Source of the DNA: Flavobacteriaceae bacterium
GTDB lineage: Bacteria > Bacteroidota > Bacteroidia > Flavobacteriales > Flavobacteriaceae
Direction of reading: 5' to 3'
Assembly (NCBI GenBank): GCA_021648755.1
Contig: JAKISG010000005.1
Coordinates: 1-64,000, forward strand
DNA: 64,000 bases
Below are positions 42,190 through 50,874 of the stretch, one piece after another; positions within the stretch are counted from its first letter, which is position 1; the number at the start of each line of letters is the position of its first letter. A model generated the notes under the pieces. The model was not told the origin of the DNA. It was given only the letters and a program-made list of their open reading frames with translations, and ran no database searches. The translations under genes were made by a program, and so were the position numbers.

Positions 42190-43207
42190 TTTTATTCTTT
42201 ATAAGATCTTTTTTTACCATCATTTCACATAATTCTTCTAGTGTTGTTTTTGCTTGCCAACCTAGAATTTTTTTTGCTTTCGAGGCATCCCCAATTAATA
42301 AATCAACTTCTGCTGGTCTATAAAATTTCGGATTTACTTTAACTAATATTTTACCTGTTTTTTTATGGATACCTACTTCTTTCTCGTTTTTGCCATTCCA
42401 TATTAATTCAATATCTATAGCTTTAAATGCTAGAGAAACAAAGTTACGTACCGTTTCAGTTCTATTTGTAGCTAATACAAATACATCTGGTTTTTCAGCC
42501 TGTAAAATTCTATACATTCCATCAACATATTCTTTTGCATAACCCCAATCTCTTTTGGCATTTAAATTTCCTAATTCTAATATTTCAAGTTTTCCTAAAT
42601 GAATTTTAGCAACAGTGTCAGAAATTTTTCTTGTTACAAACTCTATTCCTCTTAATGGTGATTCATGATTAAATAAAATACCACTTGAAGCAAATATACC
42701 ATATGATTCTTGATAATTTAAAGTTGCCCAATGTGCAAAAACTTTTGCAATACCATAAGGACTTCTAGGGTGAAATGGTGTTTCTTCATTTTGAGGAATT
42801 TCCTTTACTTTTCCAAACATTTCAGAAGTTGAAGCTTGATAGAACTTTATTTTTGGATTAATAGCTCTAATTGCTTCTAATAAATTTAAGACTCCAATTC
42901 CAGTAATATTAGCTGTTGCAATTGGTTGAATAAATGAAACTCCTACAAAACTTTGAGCAGCCAAATTATAAATTTCATCTGGCATTATATTAGAAATAAT
43001 TCGATAAGCACTTGATAAATCTATTAAATCATATTCTAATAACTCTAAATTAACATGATGCTCTATTCCTAATTCTTCAATTCTCCAAAAGTTAGTAGAA
43101 CTTGTTCTTCTATATGTTCCATATACTTTATAGTTTTTATTTAAAAGTAGTTCTGCTAAATAAGCTGCGTCTTGACCTGTTATTCCAGTAATTAATGCTT
43201 TTTTCAT
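42170..43207 (-). CDS. gmd: GDP-mannose 4,6-dehydratase
   Basis: This enzyme converts GDP-mannose to GDP-4-keto-6-deoxymannose. The 345-residue SDR has ITGITGQDAAYLAELLL (nucleotide binding, 6-22), YNLAAQSFVGVSF, QASTSEMFGKVKEIPQNE (with the catalytic Ser/Thr and Glu), SPYGIAKVFAHW (Tyr-x3-Lys) and RDWGYAKEYVDGM, all typical Gmd motifs. The ATG abuts the stop of the upstream GT4 gene with no gap. Confidence 0.95.
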   Translation of the reverse strand: MKKALITGITGQDAAYLAELLLNKNYKVYGTYRRTSSTNFWRIEELGIEHHVNLELLEYDLIDLSSAYRIISNIMPDEIYNLAAQSFVGVSFIQPIATANITGIGVLNLLEAIRAINPKIKFYQASTSEMFGKVKEIPQNEETPFHPRSPYGIAKVFAHWATLNYQESYGIFASSGILFNHESPLRGIEFVTRKISDTVAKIHLGKLEILELGNLNAKRDWGYAKEYVDGMYRILQAEKPDVFVLATNRTETVRNFVSLAFKAIDIELIWNGKNEKEVGIHKKTGKILVKVNPKFYRPAEVDLLIGDASKAKKILGWQAKTTLEELCEMMVKKDLIKNKNGKTSF

Positions 43208-44359
43208 TTATTTATTTTTCCAATTATAATATAAACTTTCTACTTTTAATTTAATTTCTTTTTCAAACCTTTGCTTACTAAATTTTTTTGCATGATTTCT
43301 AATACTATTTTTATCAAATAATTCTTTTTTTGATTCAAAAAAATTAACAGCCTCTAATAATGATTCAACAGTTTGTTTTCTATAAAAAACACCTGTATAA
43401 CATTTTTTTTGATCAAAATTTTGATCAGAAAAAACTCCAGAAATTGTTTCTAAAACACCACCTTTACCAAATGCTATGACTGGTATCCCAGCAGCTTGTG
43501 CTTCAACAGGAGCAATCCCAAAATCTTCTTCTGCAGCAAATATAAATGCTTTTGCTTCTTTTGTTAAAGAAATCATTTCTGCTTTTGATGTAAAGCCTAA
43601 AAGTTCTATATTTTTAGTTGCTGTTTTTTTAATTTTATTATAATCTGGACCATCACCAATTACGAGTAACTTCTTTTTAGTTAAAGAAAACGCTTTTACA
43701 ATTAAATCAATTCTTTTATAGGGTACCATTCGAGAAGAAGTTATATAATAATCATCATTTTCTTTGTCTGATATAGTAAAAGAATCAACATCTACTGGTG
43801 GATAAATTACATCTGCTTGTTTTCCATAGATTTTTTCTATTCTTTTAGCTATATATTTTGAAATTGCAAAATAATGATCAACCCTATTAGCTGTTGAATA
43901 ATCCCAATTTCTAATCTTATGAATAAAATATCGAGCAAAAAATCCTTTAATACCTCTATCTAAATTACTTTCCTTTAAGTACTGAAAATACAAATCCCAC
44001 ACATATCGAATTGGTGAATAAACATATGAAATGTGAAATTGATCAGGTCTTGTTAAAACTCCTTTAGCCACAGCATGAGATGATGATAATATTAAATCAT
44101 ATTCAGACAAATCAAATTGTTCAATTGCATAAGGAAAAAGAGGTAAGTAATTTCTATATTTAGTTTTTGAAAATGGTAACTTTTGAATAATTGACGTTGT
44201 TGTTGTTTTGTTTTTTAGTATGATTTCCCTATCTTTATCATTTAAATAATCAACAAGTGTAAAAATATCAAAATCATTCCAAATATTTGTAAAACTTTCG
44301 ACGCAACGTTCAGCTCCAGCATATGTAACTAACCAATCATGTACTAATGCTTTTTTCAT
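43208..44359 (-). CDS. Family 4 glycosyltransferase
   Basis: The 383-residue GT-B protein begins MKKALVHDWLVTYAGAERC, the pattern of the WbaZ/WbdC-like GT4 group that often uses GDP-mannose or a GDP-deoxymannose. YVYSPIRYVWDLYFQYL, the RMVPYKRIDLIVKAF segment of the C-terminal domain and EEDFGIAPVEAQAAGIPVIA (the E-x7-E donor-binding motif, about 278-297) follow. It is cotranscribed with gmd and rmd, so GDP-D-rhamnose transfer is plausible. It is divergent from the glycosylphosphotransferase gene, with 137 bp between. Confidence 0.88.
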   Translation of the reverse strand: MKKALVHDWLVTYAGAERCVESFTNIWNDFDIFTLVDYLNDKDREIILKNKTTTTSIIQKLPFSKTKYRNYLPLFPYAIEQFDLSEYDLILSSSHAVAKGVLTRPDQFHISYVYSPIRYVWDLYFQYLKESNLDRGIKGFFARYFIHKIRNWDYSTANRVDHYFAISKYIAKRIEKIYGKQADVIYPPVDVDSFTISDKENDDYYITSSRMVPYKRIDLIVKAFSLTKKKLLVIGDGPDYNKIKKTATKNIELLGFTSKAEMISLTKEAKAFIFAAEEDFGIAPVEAQAAGIPVIAFGKGGVLETISGVFSDQNFDQKKCYTGVFYRKQTVESLLEAVNFFESKKELFDKNSIRNHAKKFSKQRFEKEIKLKVESLYYNWKNK

Positions 44360-44451
44360 AAACTATTACTTTAATGAAGCCGAAATTAATAAAAAATTAC
44401 TTTAATTTACTAAATAAAATTACTTATTATAAATTGCGTAAAAATAATGTT

Positions 44452-44459
44452 TAAATTTG
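44452..44459 (+). promoter_or_regulatory. TAnnTTTG promoter element (glycosylphosphotransferase operon)
   Basis: TAAATTTG lies 37 bp upstream of the ATG at 44497, in the divergent intergenic region. Confidence 0.45.
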
Positions 44460-44496
44460 TCTTTTTACTATAAAAAAAATCAATTTAATTTAACCT

Positions 44497-45822
44497 ATGA
44501 AAAAAAATAAAAACTACATTAGTTTTTTACTAATTGATTTACTAATTATCATCATATACCTTTGGCAAATTTATGATTTTACCATTTTTAATATCACCTC
44601 TTTTTTGTTTATCTGGGCTGCCACAGCAACAGTTATCCGGTCTTATAAAACTACTATTTTTGAGGGTACATATAATATAATAAAAAGAACCATATTTCAA
44701 TTATTTATCGTTTTATCGTTTTTAACAATTATACGTTATTATGAATTAGAAAATGGTCATATTAATAATATTGAATTAGTAAATTACCTGTTTTTTAGCA
44801 TTTCTGTACTTTCTTTTAGAATTATTGTAATTTTTATAAAAAGATTAATTAATATATACAAAAAAAATAAGACTGCTTATCTAGTTATAGGAGAAGGAAA
44901 ATTAGCAACGAGAATAAATACATTTTTGACAAAAAAAAAGACTTTAGGTTTAAAATCATTAGGTGTCTTAAATACAAAAAACAAAGACCAAAACAATTAT
45001 ATTAACATAAAAGAATCCTTACAAACAGATAAACGCTTTATTGAAGCAGAATATATTTTTTCAGTTGTACCTTATATAAGCCCTAAAAATTTAAATTTAC
45101 TATCGCAAATTATTGAAAAAAATAATAAAACTAATAAATTAGTATTAGACTTTAATTCAACTTTTTTCAAAAAAACAAATTATGAATTACTCGGTTTTAT
45201 ACCTGTAATTTCAACTGATGTTACTTCTTTTGAAAAATCTAAAGCACTATATACAAAACGAATATTTGATATTCTTTTTTCAATAATTGCAATTATTTTA
45301 TTGATTATACCCTTAATTTTTATTGCATTAATTACAAAACTTACCTCAAAAGGACCTGTTTTTTACAAACAAGAAAGAGTCGGTAAAAATGGTGTATGTT
45401 TTAATATCGTAAAGTTTAGAAGTATGTTTGAAAATGCTGAAAAAAGCGGTCCCAAATTAGCATCAGATAATGACCCTAGAATTACACAATGGGGAGCAAT
45501 TATGCGTAAATATAGATTTGATGAATTTCCTCAATTTTTTATTGTTTTACAAGGTAAAATGAGTATTGTTGGTCCTAGACCAGAAAGAAAATTTTATATG
45601 GATCAAATTATTGAAATAATGCCCCAATATAAAAAATTGCAACACATAAAACCTGGTATTACTTCTTTAGGACAAACACTTTTTGGCTATGCCGAAAATA
45701 TTCAAGAAATGCGTAAAAGAGCAAGGTACGATTTATTATATCTCAATAATATATCTATTTTTATGGATGTAAAAATAGTATTTCTAACTATAAGTGTCAT
45801 GTTTAAAGGTAAAGGTAAATAA
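44497..45822 (+). CDS. Polyprenyl-phosphate glycosyl-1-phosphate transferase (WcaJ type)
   Basis: This enzyme starts glycan assembly by moving a sugar-1-phosphate onto undecaprenyl phosphate. The 441-residue protein has four N-terminal membrane helices (about 7-120), a Rossmann-like middle domain (about 125-240), a fifth hydrophobic segment (about 255-280), and the conserved bacterial sugar transferase domain: GPVFYKQERVGKNGVCFNIV, KFRSMFENAE, RITQWGAIMRKYRFDEFPQF (with the catalytic Asp-Glu), and MSIVGPRPERKFY. The stop overlaps the purD ATG by one base. Confidence 0.92.
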   Translation: MKKNKNYISFLLIDLLIIIIYLWQIYDFTIFNITSFLFIWAATATVIRSYKTTIFEGTYNIIKRTIFQLFIVLSFLTIIRYYELENGHINNIELVNYLFFSISVLSFRIIVIFIKRLINIYKKNKTAYLVIGEGKLATRINTFLTKKKTLGLKSLGVLNTKNKDQNNYINIKESLQTDKRFIEAEYIFSVVPYISPKNLNLLSQIIEKNNKTNKLVLDFNSTFFKKTNYELLGFIPVISTDVTSFEKSKALYTKRIFDILFSIIAIILLIIPLIFIALITKLTSKGPVFYKQERVGKNGVCFNIVKFRSMFENAEKSGPKLASDNDPRITQWGAIMRKYRFDEFPQFFIVLQGKMSIVGPRPERKFYMDQIIEIMPQYKKLQHIKPGITSLGQTLFGYAENIQEMRKRARYDLLYLNNISIFMDVKIVFLTISVMFKGKGK

Positions 45823-47093
45823 TGAATACACTAATCATAGGTTCAGGAGGTCGTGAACATACAATAGCCCATAAAATTGCGCAAAGTAAATTAGCAAACA
45901 ATTTATTTATTGCACCAGGAAATGCAGGAACAAGTAAGTTAGGAACAAACTTGCCCATAAACATAACTGATTTTAAAATCTTAAAACAAGCCATTTTAAA
46001 ACATAAAATAGATTTCGTTTTTGTTGGTCCAGAAGCCCCATTAGTTAACGGAATTCATAATTTTATATTAAATGACAAAGATTTAAAACATATTAACGTT
46101 TTTGGACCACAACAAAAAGCAGCACAACTAGAAGGCTCTAAGGAATTTAGTAAAGAATTTTTATATCGCCATAACATACCAACCGCAAAATACCAAAGTT
46201 TTACTACCAAAAGTTTAGAAAAAGGTTATTTATTTCTAGAAACTTTAAAACCCCCTTATGTACTAAAAGCAGATGGCCTTGCCGCAGGAAAAGGTGTTTT
46301 AATACTAAATAATTTACAAGAAGCAAAGACAGAACTCAAAGAAATGCTCACCAATCAAAAATTTGGAAAAGCAAGCAACAAAGTTGTTATTGAAGAATTT
46401 TTAAATGGCATAGAATTGAGTTGTTTTGTAGTAACCGATGGTAAAAGTTATAAAGTACTACCTTATGCTAAAGATTACAAACGAATTAACGAAGGCGATA
46501 AAGGACTTAATACAGGAGGAATGGGCGCAGTTTCACCAGTACCTTTTGCAGATGCTGTCTTTCTAAATAAAGTAGAAAAACGTATCATAAAACCAACTAT
46601 AAATGGTTTACAAAAAGACAACTTACCCTACAAAGGCGTTCTATTTATTGGGCTAATAAAAGTAAATAACGAGCCCTTTGTAATTGAATATAATGTACGA
46701 TTTGGAGACCCAGAAACAGAAGTCATTATCCCAAGAATTAAATCAGACTTATTGGAGTTATTTAATGCTGTTGCAGAAGAAAAACTAGACCAATACCATT
46801 TAGAAATTGATGATAGAACAGTAACAACGGTAATGCTAGTCTCTGGTGGTTATCCAGAACTTTATGAAAAAAATAAAGAAATTTTTGGATTAGAAAATGT
46901 AACTGAATCTATTGTATTTCATGCTGGTACAAGACTAAAAAACAATAAAGTTTTTACAAACGGCGGTAGAGTTTTAGCCATAACATCTTACGGAAAAAAT
47001 AGTAAAGAAGCAATGAAAAAAGCCTATAAAAGCATCAAAAATATTAGTTTTGACCAAATGAATTATCGAACAGATATAGGTTTTGATTTATAA
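45822..47093 (+). CDS. purD: Phosphoribosylamine-glycine ligase
   Basis: This ATP-grasp enzyme performs the second step of purine synthesis. The 423-residue protein has MNTLIIGSGGREHTIAHKIA (N domain), PGNAGTS, FVGPEAPLVNGI, ADGLAAGKGVLI (ATP-binding), DYKRINEGDKGLNTGGMGAVSP, and NVRFGDPETEV (metal and phosphate ligands). The sequence appears complete and functional. It is unusual to see it between two glycan assembly genes with one-base overlap; the overlap implies translation coupled to the glycosylphosphotransferase. Confidence 0.95.
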   Translation: MNTLIIGSGGREHTIAHKIAQSKLANNLFIAPGNAGTSKLGTNLPINITDFKILKQAILKHKIDFVFVGPEAPLVNGIHNFILNDKDLKHINVFGPQQKAAQLEGSKEFSKEFLYRHNIPTAKYQSFTTKSLEKGYLFLETLKPPYVLKADGLAAGKGVLILNNLQEAKTELKEMLTNQKFGKASNKVVIEEFLNGIELSCFVVTDGKSYKVLPYAKDYKRINEGDKGLNTGGMGAVSPVPFADAVFLNKVEKRIIKPTINGLQKDNLPYKGVLFIGLIKVNNEPFVIEYNVRFGDPETEVIIPRIKSDLLELFNAVAEEKLDQYHLEIDDRTVTTVMLVSGGYPELYEKNKEIFGLENVTESIVFHAGTRLKNNKVFTNGGRVLAITSYGKNSKEAMKKAYKSIKNISFDQMNYRTDIGFDL

Positions 47094-47131
47094 CATTAGT
47101 TTTTAAAAACTAATATTAATTAAAGAATAAT

Positions 47132-48217
47132 TTGAAACCGAAAACCCAAAATCTAAAACCCAAAATTTTAGTTGCACCATTAAATTGGGGTATTGGTCAC
47201 GCTACAAGGTGCATACCTATTATTAATGAACTACTAAAACAAGGTTTTACCCCAATTCTAGCAAGTGATGGTGATGCTTTATTACTCTTGCAAAAAGAGT
47301 TTCCTAATTTAAAAAGTTATGAATTACCTGCTTATCAAATTCAGTATTCAAAAAACGCTGTTTTTTTAAAACTAAAACTATTCTTTCAAATTCCAAAAGT
47401 TTTAAGACAACTAAAAAAGGAAGAACAAATTATTTCACAAATTATTGAAAAAGAAACTATTAACGGAATTATTTCTGATAATAGGTTTGGAGTTTATAGC
47501 ACTAAAATTAAGACCGTTTATATAACACATCAAATACAAGTTTTATCTGGATTTACTACTTTTTTTACTACAAAAATACATCAGAAAATAATTAATAAAT
47601 TTGATGCTTGTTGGGTTCCTGATATTAAAAACGCTAACTTATCTGGTAACTTATCTAATACTAAAAAACTCAAAACCCAAATTAAATTTTTAGGCATTTT
47701 GAGTAGATTTAAAAAAAAAAATATAAAAAAAGTTTTACCTAAGTACGATATTCTAGCCCTACTTTCTGGTCCAGAACCTCAACGAACTATTTTAGAAAAG
47801 TTATTAATAAACGAATTTAAAACCTCCACTAAAAAAATACTATTTGTAAGAGGAGTTATTTCAGAAAAAGAACAAATTACAAATACTAAACATGTTACTT
47901 ATAAAAATTATTTATTGCAAGCCGAATTAGAAAAAGCAATTAAAGAAAGTAAACTAGTAATTGCAAGGTCTGGTTATTCAACCATAATGGATTTAGCAGT
48001 TTTACAGAAAAAAGCATTTTTTATTCCAACTCCAAGGCAAAACGAACAAGAATATCTTGCTAAACATTTAAAACATTTAAAAATCGCCCCTTTTTCTTCA
48101 CAAAAAGACTTTACGGTTTTAAAACTAAAGGGTCTAAAAAATTATACAGGTTTTACTTCAGAATATACAAAGAATAGTATTTCTTTTGATATATTTACTC
48201 TTTCGAAAAGCTCATAA
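47132..48217 (+). CDS. Glycosyltransferase with GT28 C-terminal domain (UDP-GlcNAc type)
   Basis: The 361-residue GT-B protein has KILVAPLNWGIGHATRCIPI (11-30) and a MurG-like C-terminal domain with ARSGYSTIMDLAVLQKKAFF (about 281-300) and PTPRQNEQEYLAKHL. It starts at TTG, 38 bp after purD. Codons 4-12 are made of an AAAACCC/AAAATCT heptamer repeat, giving a KPKTQNLKPK leader not needed for the fold, since the first beta strand begins just after it. Similar proteins are annotated as glycosyltransferases with unknown acceptor. Slippage in the repeat would shift frame at the extreme 5' end. Confidence 0.85.
   Translation: MKPKTQNLKPKILVAPLNWGIGHATRCIPIINELLKQGFTPILASDGDALLLLQKEFPNLKSYELPAYQIQYSKNAVFLKLKLFFQIPKVLRQLKKEEQIISQIIEKETINGIISDNRFGVYSTKIKTVYITHQIQVLSGFTTFFTTKIHQKIINKFDACWVPDIKNANLSGNLSNTKKLKTQIKFLGILSRFKKKNIKKVLPKYDILALLSGPEPQRTILEKLLINEFKTSTKKILFVRGVISEKEQITNTKHVTYKNYLLQAELEKAIKESKLVIARSGYSTIMDLAVLQKKAFFIPTPRQNEQEYLAKHLKHLKIAPFSSQKDFTVLKLKGLKNYTGFTSEYTKNSISFDIFTLSKSS
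47141..47168 (+). repeat. AAAAYCY heptamer repeat at the 5' end of a glycosyltransferase gene
   Basis: Four 7-nt units read AAAACCC, AAAATCT, AAAACCC and AAAATTT (the last degenerate). They sit within codons 4-13 of the GT28-like gene. A 21-bp core (47146-47166) is identical to 52954-52974 in another glycosyltransferase gene 5.8 kb away. Confidence 0.8.
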
Positions 48218-48318
48218 TATTTTACGCATTAATTTTTTTTATCTGGTCAAGTAAAAATTACTGATAAATCACATCATTACCAACTCAAGACATTTTTAAT
48301 TCTCTTTTTATGACTAAA

Positions 48319-48357
48319 AAAAAATCGTGCAACTTTTTAACAGTTACACGATTTTTT
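48319..48357. terminator. Bidirectional terminator between a GT gene and hppA
   Basis: AAAAAATCGTG (48319-48329) and CACGATTTTTT (48347-48357) pair over 11 bp, with a further AAC/GTT helix inside after one mismatch. It lies between two convergent genes (GT ending at 48217 and hppA ending at 48400) with T-rich sequence on either strand. Confidence 0.75.
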
Positions 48358-48399
48358 AAAAGGATAAATTACTACTTTAACATTTACATCTTTTCCGTA

Positions 48400-50706
48400 T
48401 TATTGTATTTTTTTACCTTCTTTTTTTTGACTAAATTTTTTTATTTTTTTATCTATTTTCATATGAGTGTTTACTTGATTTTTAGTAATATTCACTTCAT
48501 TATTCATTAAATTAGTTGCATGAGAATCCGAATGCCCTCCTAAAATTGGAGCAAGAACTAATCCGATAAGGCAAGTTAGTTTAATTAAAATATTCATTGA
48601 TGGTCCAGAAGTATCTTTAAATGGATCGCCAACAGTATCTCCTGTAATTGCTGCTTCGTGTGCAGCAGAACCTTTATGTGTCATTTCTCCGTTAATCATA
48701 ACTCCTGCTTCAAAAGATTTTTTTGCATTATCCCAAGCACCACCAGCATTGTTTTGAAAAATTGCCCAAAGTACACCAGAAACAGTAACTCCTGCCATAT
48801 AACCGCCTAACATTTCTGCAATCATCATTTTATCCATTCCAAATAGCATTGGTAAAAATGTAATTACTAATGGAAAACCAATAGTTAATAAACCAGGTAA
48901 CATCATTTCTTTTAAAGAAGCTTTTGTAGAAATTTCAACACATTTATCATATTCTGGTTTACCAGTTCCTTCCATAATACCAGGAATTTCTTTAAACTGA
49001 CGTCTTACTTCGTAAACCATTTCCATAGCAGCTTTACCAACGGCATTCATTGCTAATGCAGAGAATACAACTGGTACCATTCCACCAATAAATAACATAG
49101 CTAAAACAGGTGCTTTAAAAATGTTAATTCCGTCTATACCTGTAAAAGTTACATAAGCAGCAAAAAGTGCTAATGAAGTTAATGCAGCAGATGCGATTGC
49201 AAAACCTTTACCTGTTGCAGCAGTTGTATTACCAACGGAATCTAATATGTCTGTACGTTCTCTTACAATTGGCTCTTGTTCACTCATCTCTGCAATTCCA
49301 CCTGCATTATCTGCAATTGGTCCAAAGGCATCAATAGCTAATTGCATAGCCGTAGTTGCCATCATTGCAGATGCAGCCATTGCAACACCATAAAACCCTG
49401 CTAAAGCATAAGAAGACCATATTGCAGCAGCAAATAAAATTACGGTTGGAAATGTAGAAATCATTCCCGTTGCTAAACCTGCAATAATATTTGTACCAGC
49501 ACCTGTAGCCGATTTTTGAACGATATTTAAAATAGGTTTTTTACCTAAACCTGTGTAATATTCGGTTACTGATGAAATAACAGCACCAACTATTAAACCT
49601 ACAATTGTTGCTCCAAATACTCTTAAAGCAGTTATTTCTATTAAACCTTCACCAAAAAAGTGCATTTGCATAGTTTCTGGCAACATCCAAGTTACTAAAC
49701 CATAACAAGATACTGCAACTAAAGCAATTGAAAACCAATTTCCTTTATTTAAAGCGCCCATTACTTGAGCCTCTTTTGCATCGTTTGATTTAATACCTAC
49801 TAACATTGTCCCTAATAAAGAAATGATAATTCCAACACCAGCAATTGACATTGGTAATAAAATAGGCCCTATTCCACCAAAATCATCTTGAATACTTCCT
49901 CCCATATCTTTAATAATATAGTTTCCTAAAACCATTGCAGCTAAAACTGTAGCTACATAAGAACCAAATAAATCTGCTCCCATACCTGCAACATCACCTA
50001 CATTATCACCTACATTATCTGCAATTGTTGCTGGATTTCTTGGGTCGTCTTCTGGAATTCCAGCTTCTACTTTACCTACTAAATCTGCTCCAACATCTGC
50101 TGCTTTTGTGTAAATACCACCGCCAACTCTTGCAAATAATGCAATCGATTCTGCCCCTAAAGAAAAACCAGCTAACGTTTCTAAAACAATAGTCATTTTT
50201 TCTACTGAAAAAGCACCTTGAGAACCCCCCATAAAATAATTATAGAAAAAAATAAAAAATATGGTTAAACCTAAAACGGCTAAACTAGCAACACCTAAGC
50301 CCATAACTGTCCCTCCACCAAAAGATACTTTTAATGCATTTGGTAAACTTGTTTTGGCTGCTTGTGTGGTTCTTACGTTTGTTTTAGTTGCTATTTTCAT
50401 ACCTATATTTCCTGCAAAAGCAGAAAAAATTGCTCCTAAAATAAAAGCAATAACAATTAACCAATGTGTTGAAGGAACAACTGTTGAAACTAGAAAAAGT
50501 AAAACACTTACAACAGCTACAAATATTGCTAAAAGCTTATACTCTGCATTTAAAAAAGCCAAAGCACCTTCATAAATATGGTTAGAAATTTCTTTCATTT
50601 TTCCGTCACCAGCATCTTGTTTCATTACCCAAGATTTTTTTATTAACATATAAATTAAGCCAATTATTGCTGCTACTATTGGCATATAAATCATCATTGA
50701 ACTCAT
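48400..50706 (-). CDS. hppA: Membrane-bound ion-pumping pyrophosphatase, K+-dependent type
   Basis: This protein hydrolyses PPi and pumps cations across the inner membrane. The 768-residue protein has about 16 helices and the family motifs GGGIYTKAADVGADLVGK, EDDPRNPATIADNVGDNVGD (PPi/Mg binding), ADNAGGIAEMSEQEP and EAAITGDTVGDPFKDTSGPS. The segment GNTTAATGKG has Ala and Gly where K+-independent H+-pumps have Lys and Thr, so this is the K+-dependent type, which in bacteria is often a Na+ or Na+/H+ pump. The C-terminus carries an unusual 50-residue charged tail after APILGG ending in KKEGKKIQ. A clear promoter lies upstream. Confidence 0.92.
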   Translation of the reverse strand: MSSMMIYMPIVAAIIGLIYMLIKKSWVMKQDAGDGKMKEISNHIYEGALAFLNAEYKLLAIFVAVVSVLLFLVSTVVPSTHWLIVIAFILGAIFSAFAGNIGMKIATKTNVRTTQAAKTSLPNALKVSFGGGTVMGLGVASLAVLGLTIFFIFFYNYFMGGSQGAFSVEKMTIVLETLAGFSLGAESIALFARVGGGIYTKAADVGADLVGKVEAGIPEDDPRNPATIADNVGDNVGDVAGMGADLFGSYVATVLAAMVLGNYIIKDMGGSIQDDFGGIGPILLPMSIAGVGIIISLLGTMLVGIKSNDAKEAQVMGALNKGNWFSIALVAVSCYGLVTWMLPETMQMHFFGEGLIEITALRVFGATIVGLIVGAVISSVTEYYTGLGKKPILNIVQKSATGAGTNIIAGLATGMISTFPTVILFAAAIWSSYALAGFYGVAMAASAMMATTAMQLAIDAFGPIADNAGGIAEMSEQEPIVRERTDILDSVGNTTAATGKGFAIASAALTSLALFAAYVTFTGIDGINIFKAPVLAMLFIGGMVPVVFSALAMNAVGKAAMEMVYEVRRQFKEIPGIMEGTGKPEYDKCVEISTKASLKEMMLPGLLTIGFPLVITFLPMLFGMDKMMIAEMLGGYMAGVTVSGVLWAIFQNNAGGAWDNAKKSFEAGVMINGEMTHKGSAAHEAAITGDTVGDPFKDTSGPSMNILIKLTCLIGLVLAPILGGHSDSHATNLMNNEVNITKNQVNTHMKIDKKIKKFSQKKEGKKIQ

Positions 50707-50781
50707 ATTATTTTTATTTAGTTATTTTTAATATTATTTTAAAGTGACAAAATAAATTCTGCACTTCGTTTTAAGCGATTG

Positions 50782-50812
50782 CAAAAGTAGTGAAAGTTAA
50801 TAAGATAACAAA
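50782..50812 (-). promoter_or_regulatory. Canonical Bacteroidota promoter for hppA
   Basis: On the minus strand TTTG (50809-50812) is followed after exactly 19 bp by TACTTTTG (50782-50789), a full match to the TTTG-N19-TAnnTTTG consensus. It lies 75 bp before the hppA ATG. Its TTTG falls inside the terminator stem of the upstream OmpA gene. Confidence 0.75.
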
Positions 50813-50843
50813 ACCTCAAATTTATTTAATTTGAGGTTTTGTT
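50807..50843 (-). terminator. Terminator of the OmpA lipoprotein gene
   Basis: AACAAAACCTCAAAT (50807-50821) and ATTTGAGGTTTTGTT (50829-50843) pair perfectly over 15 bp with a 7-nt loop. It is 31 bp past the stop of the leftward gene ending at 50875. Confidence 0.8.
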
Positions 50844-50874
50844 TACTATTATTATAAATAAGTTAGATTCTATA

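Noticed and set aside
48310..48510. Plus-strand ORF over the hppA terminator
   Set aside because: It spans the terminator hairpin and the hppA 3' end, and its product is a Phe/Tyr-rich low-complexity string.
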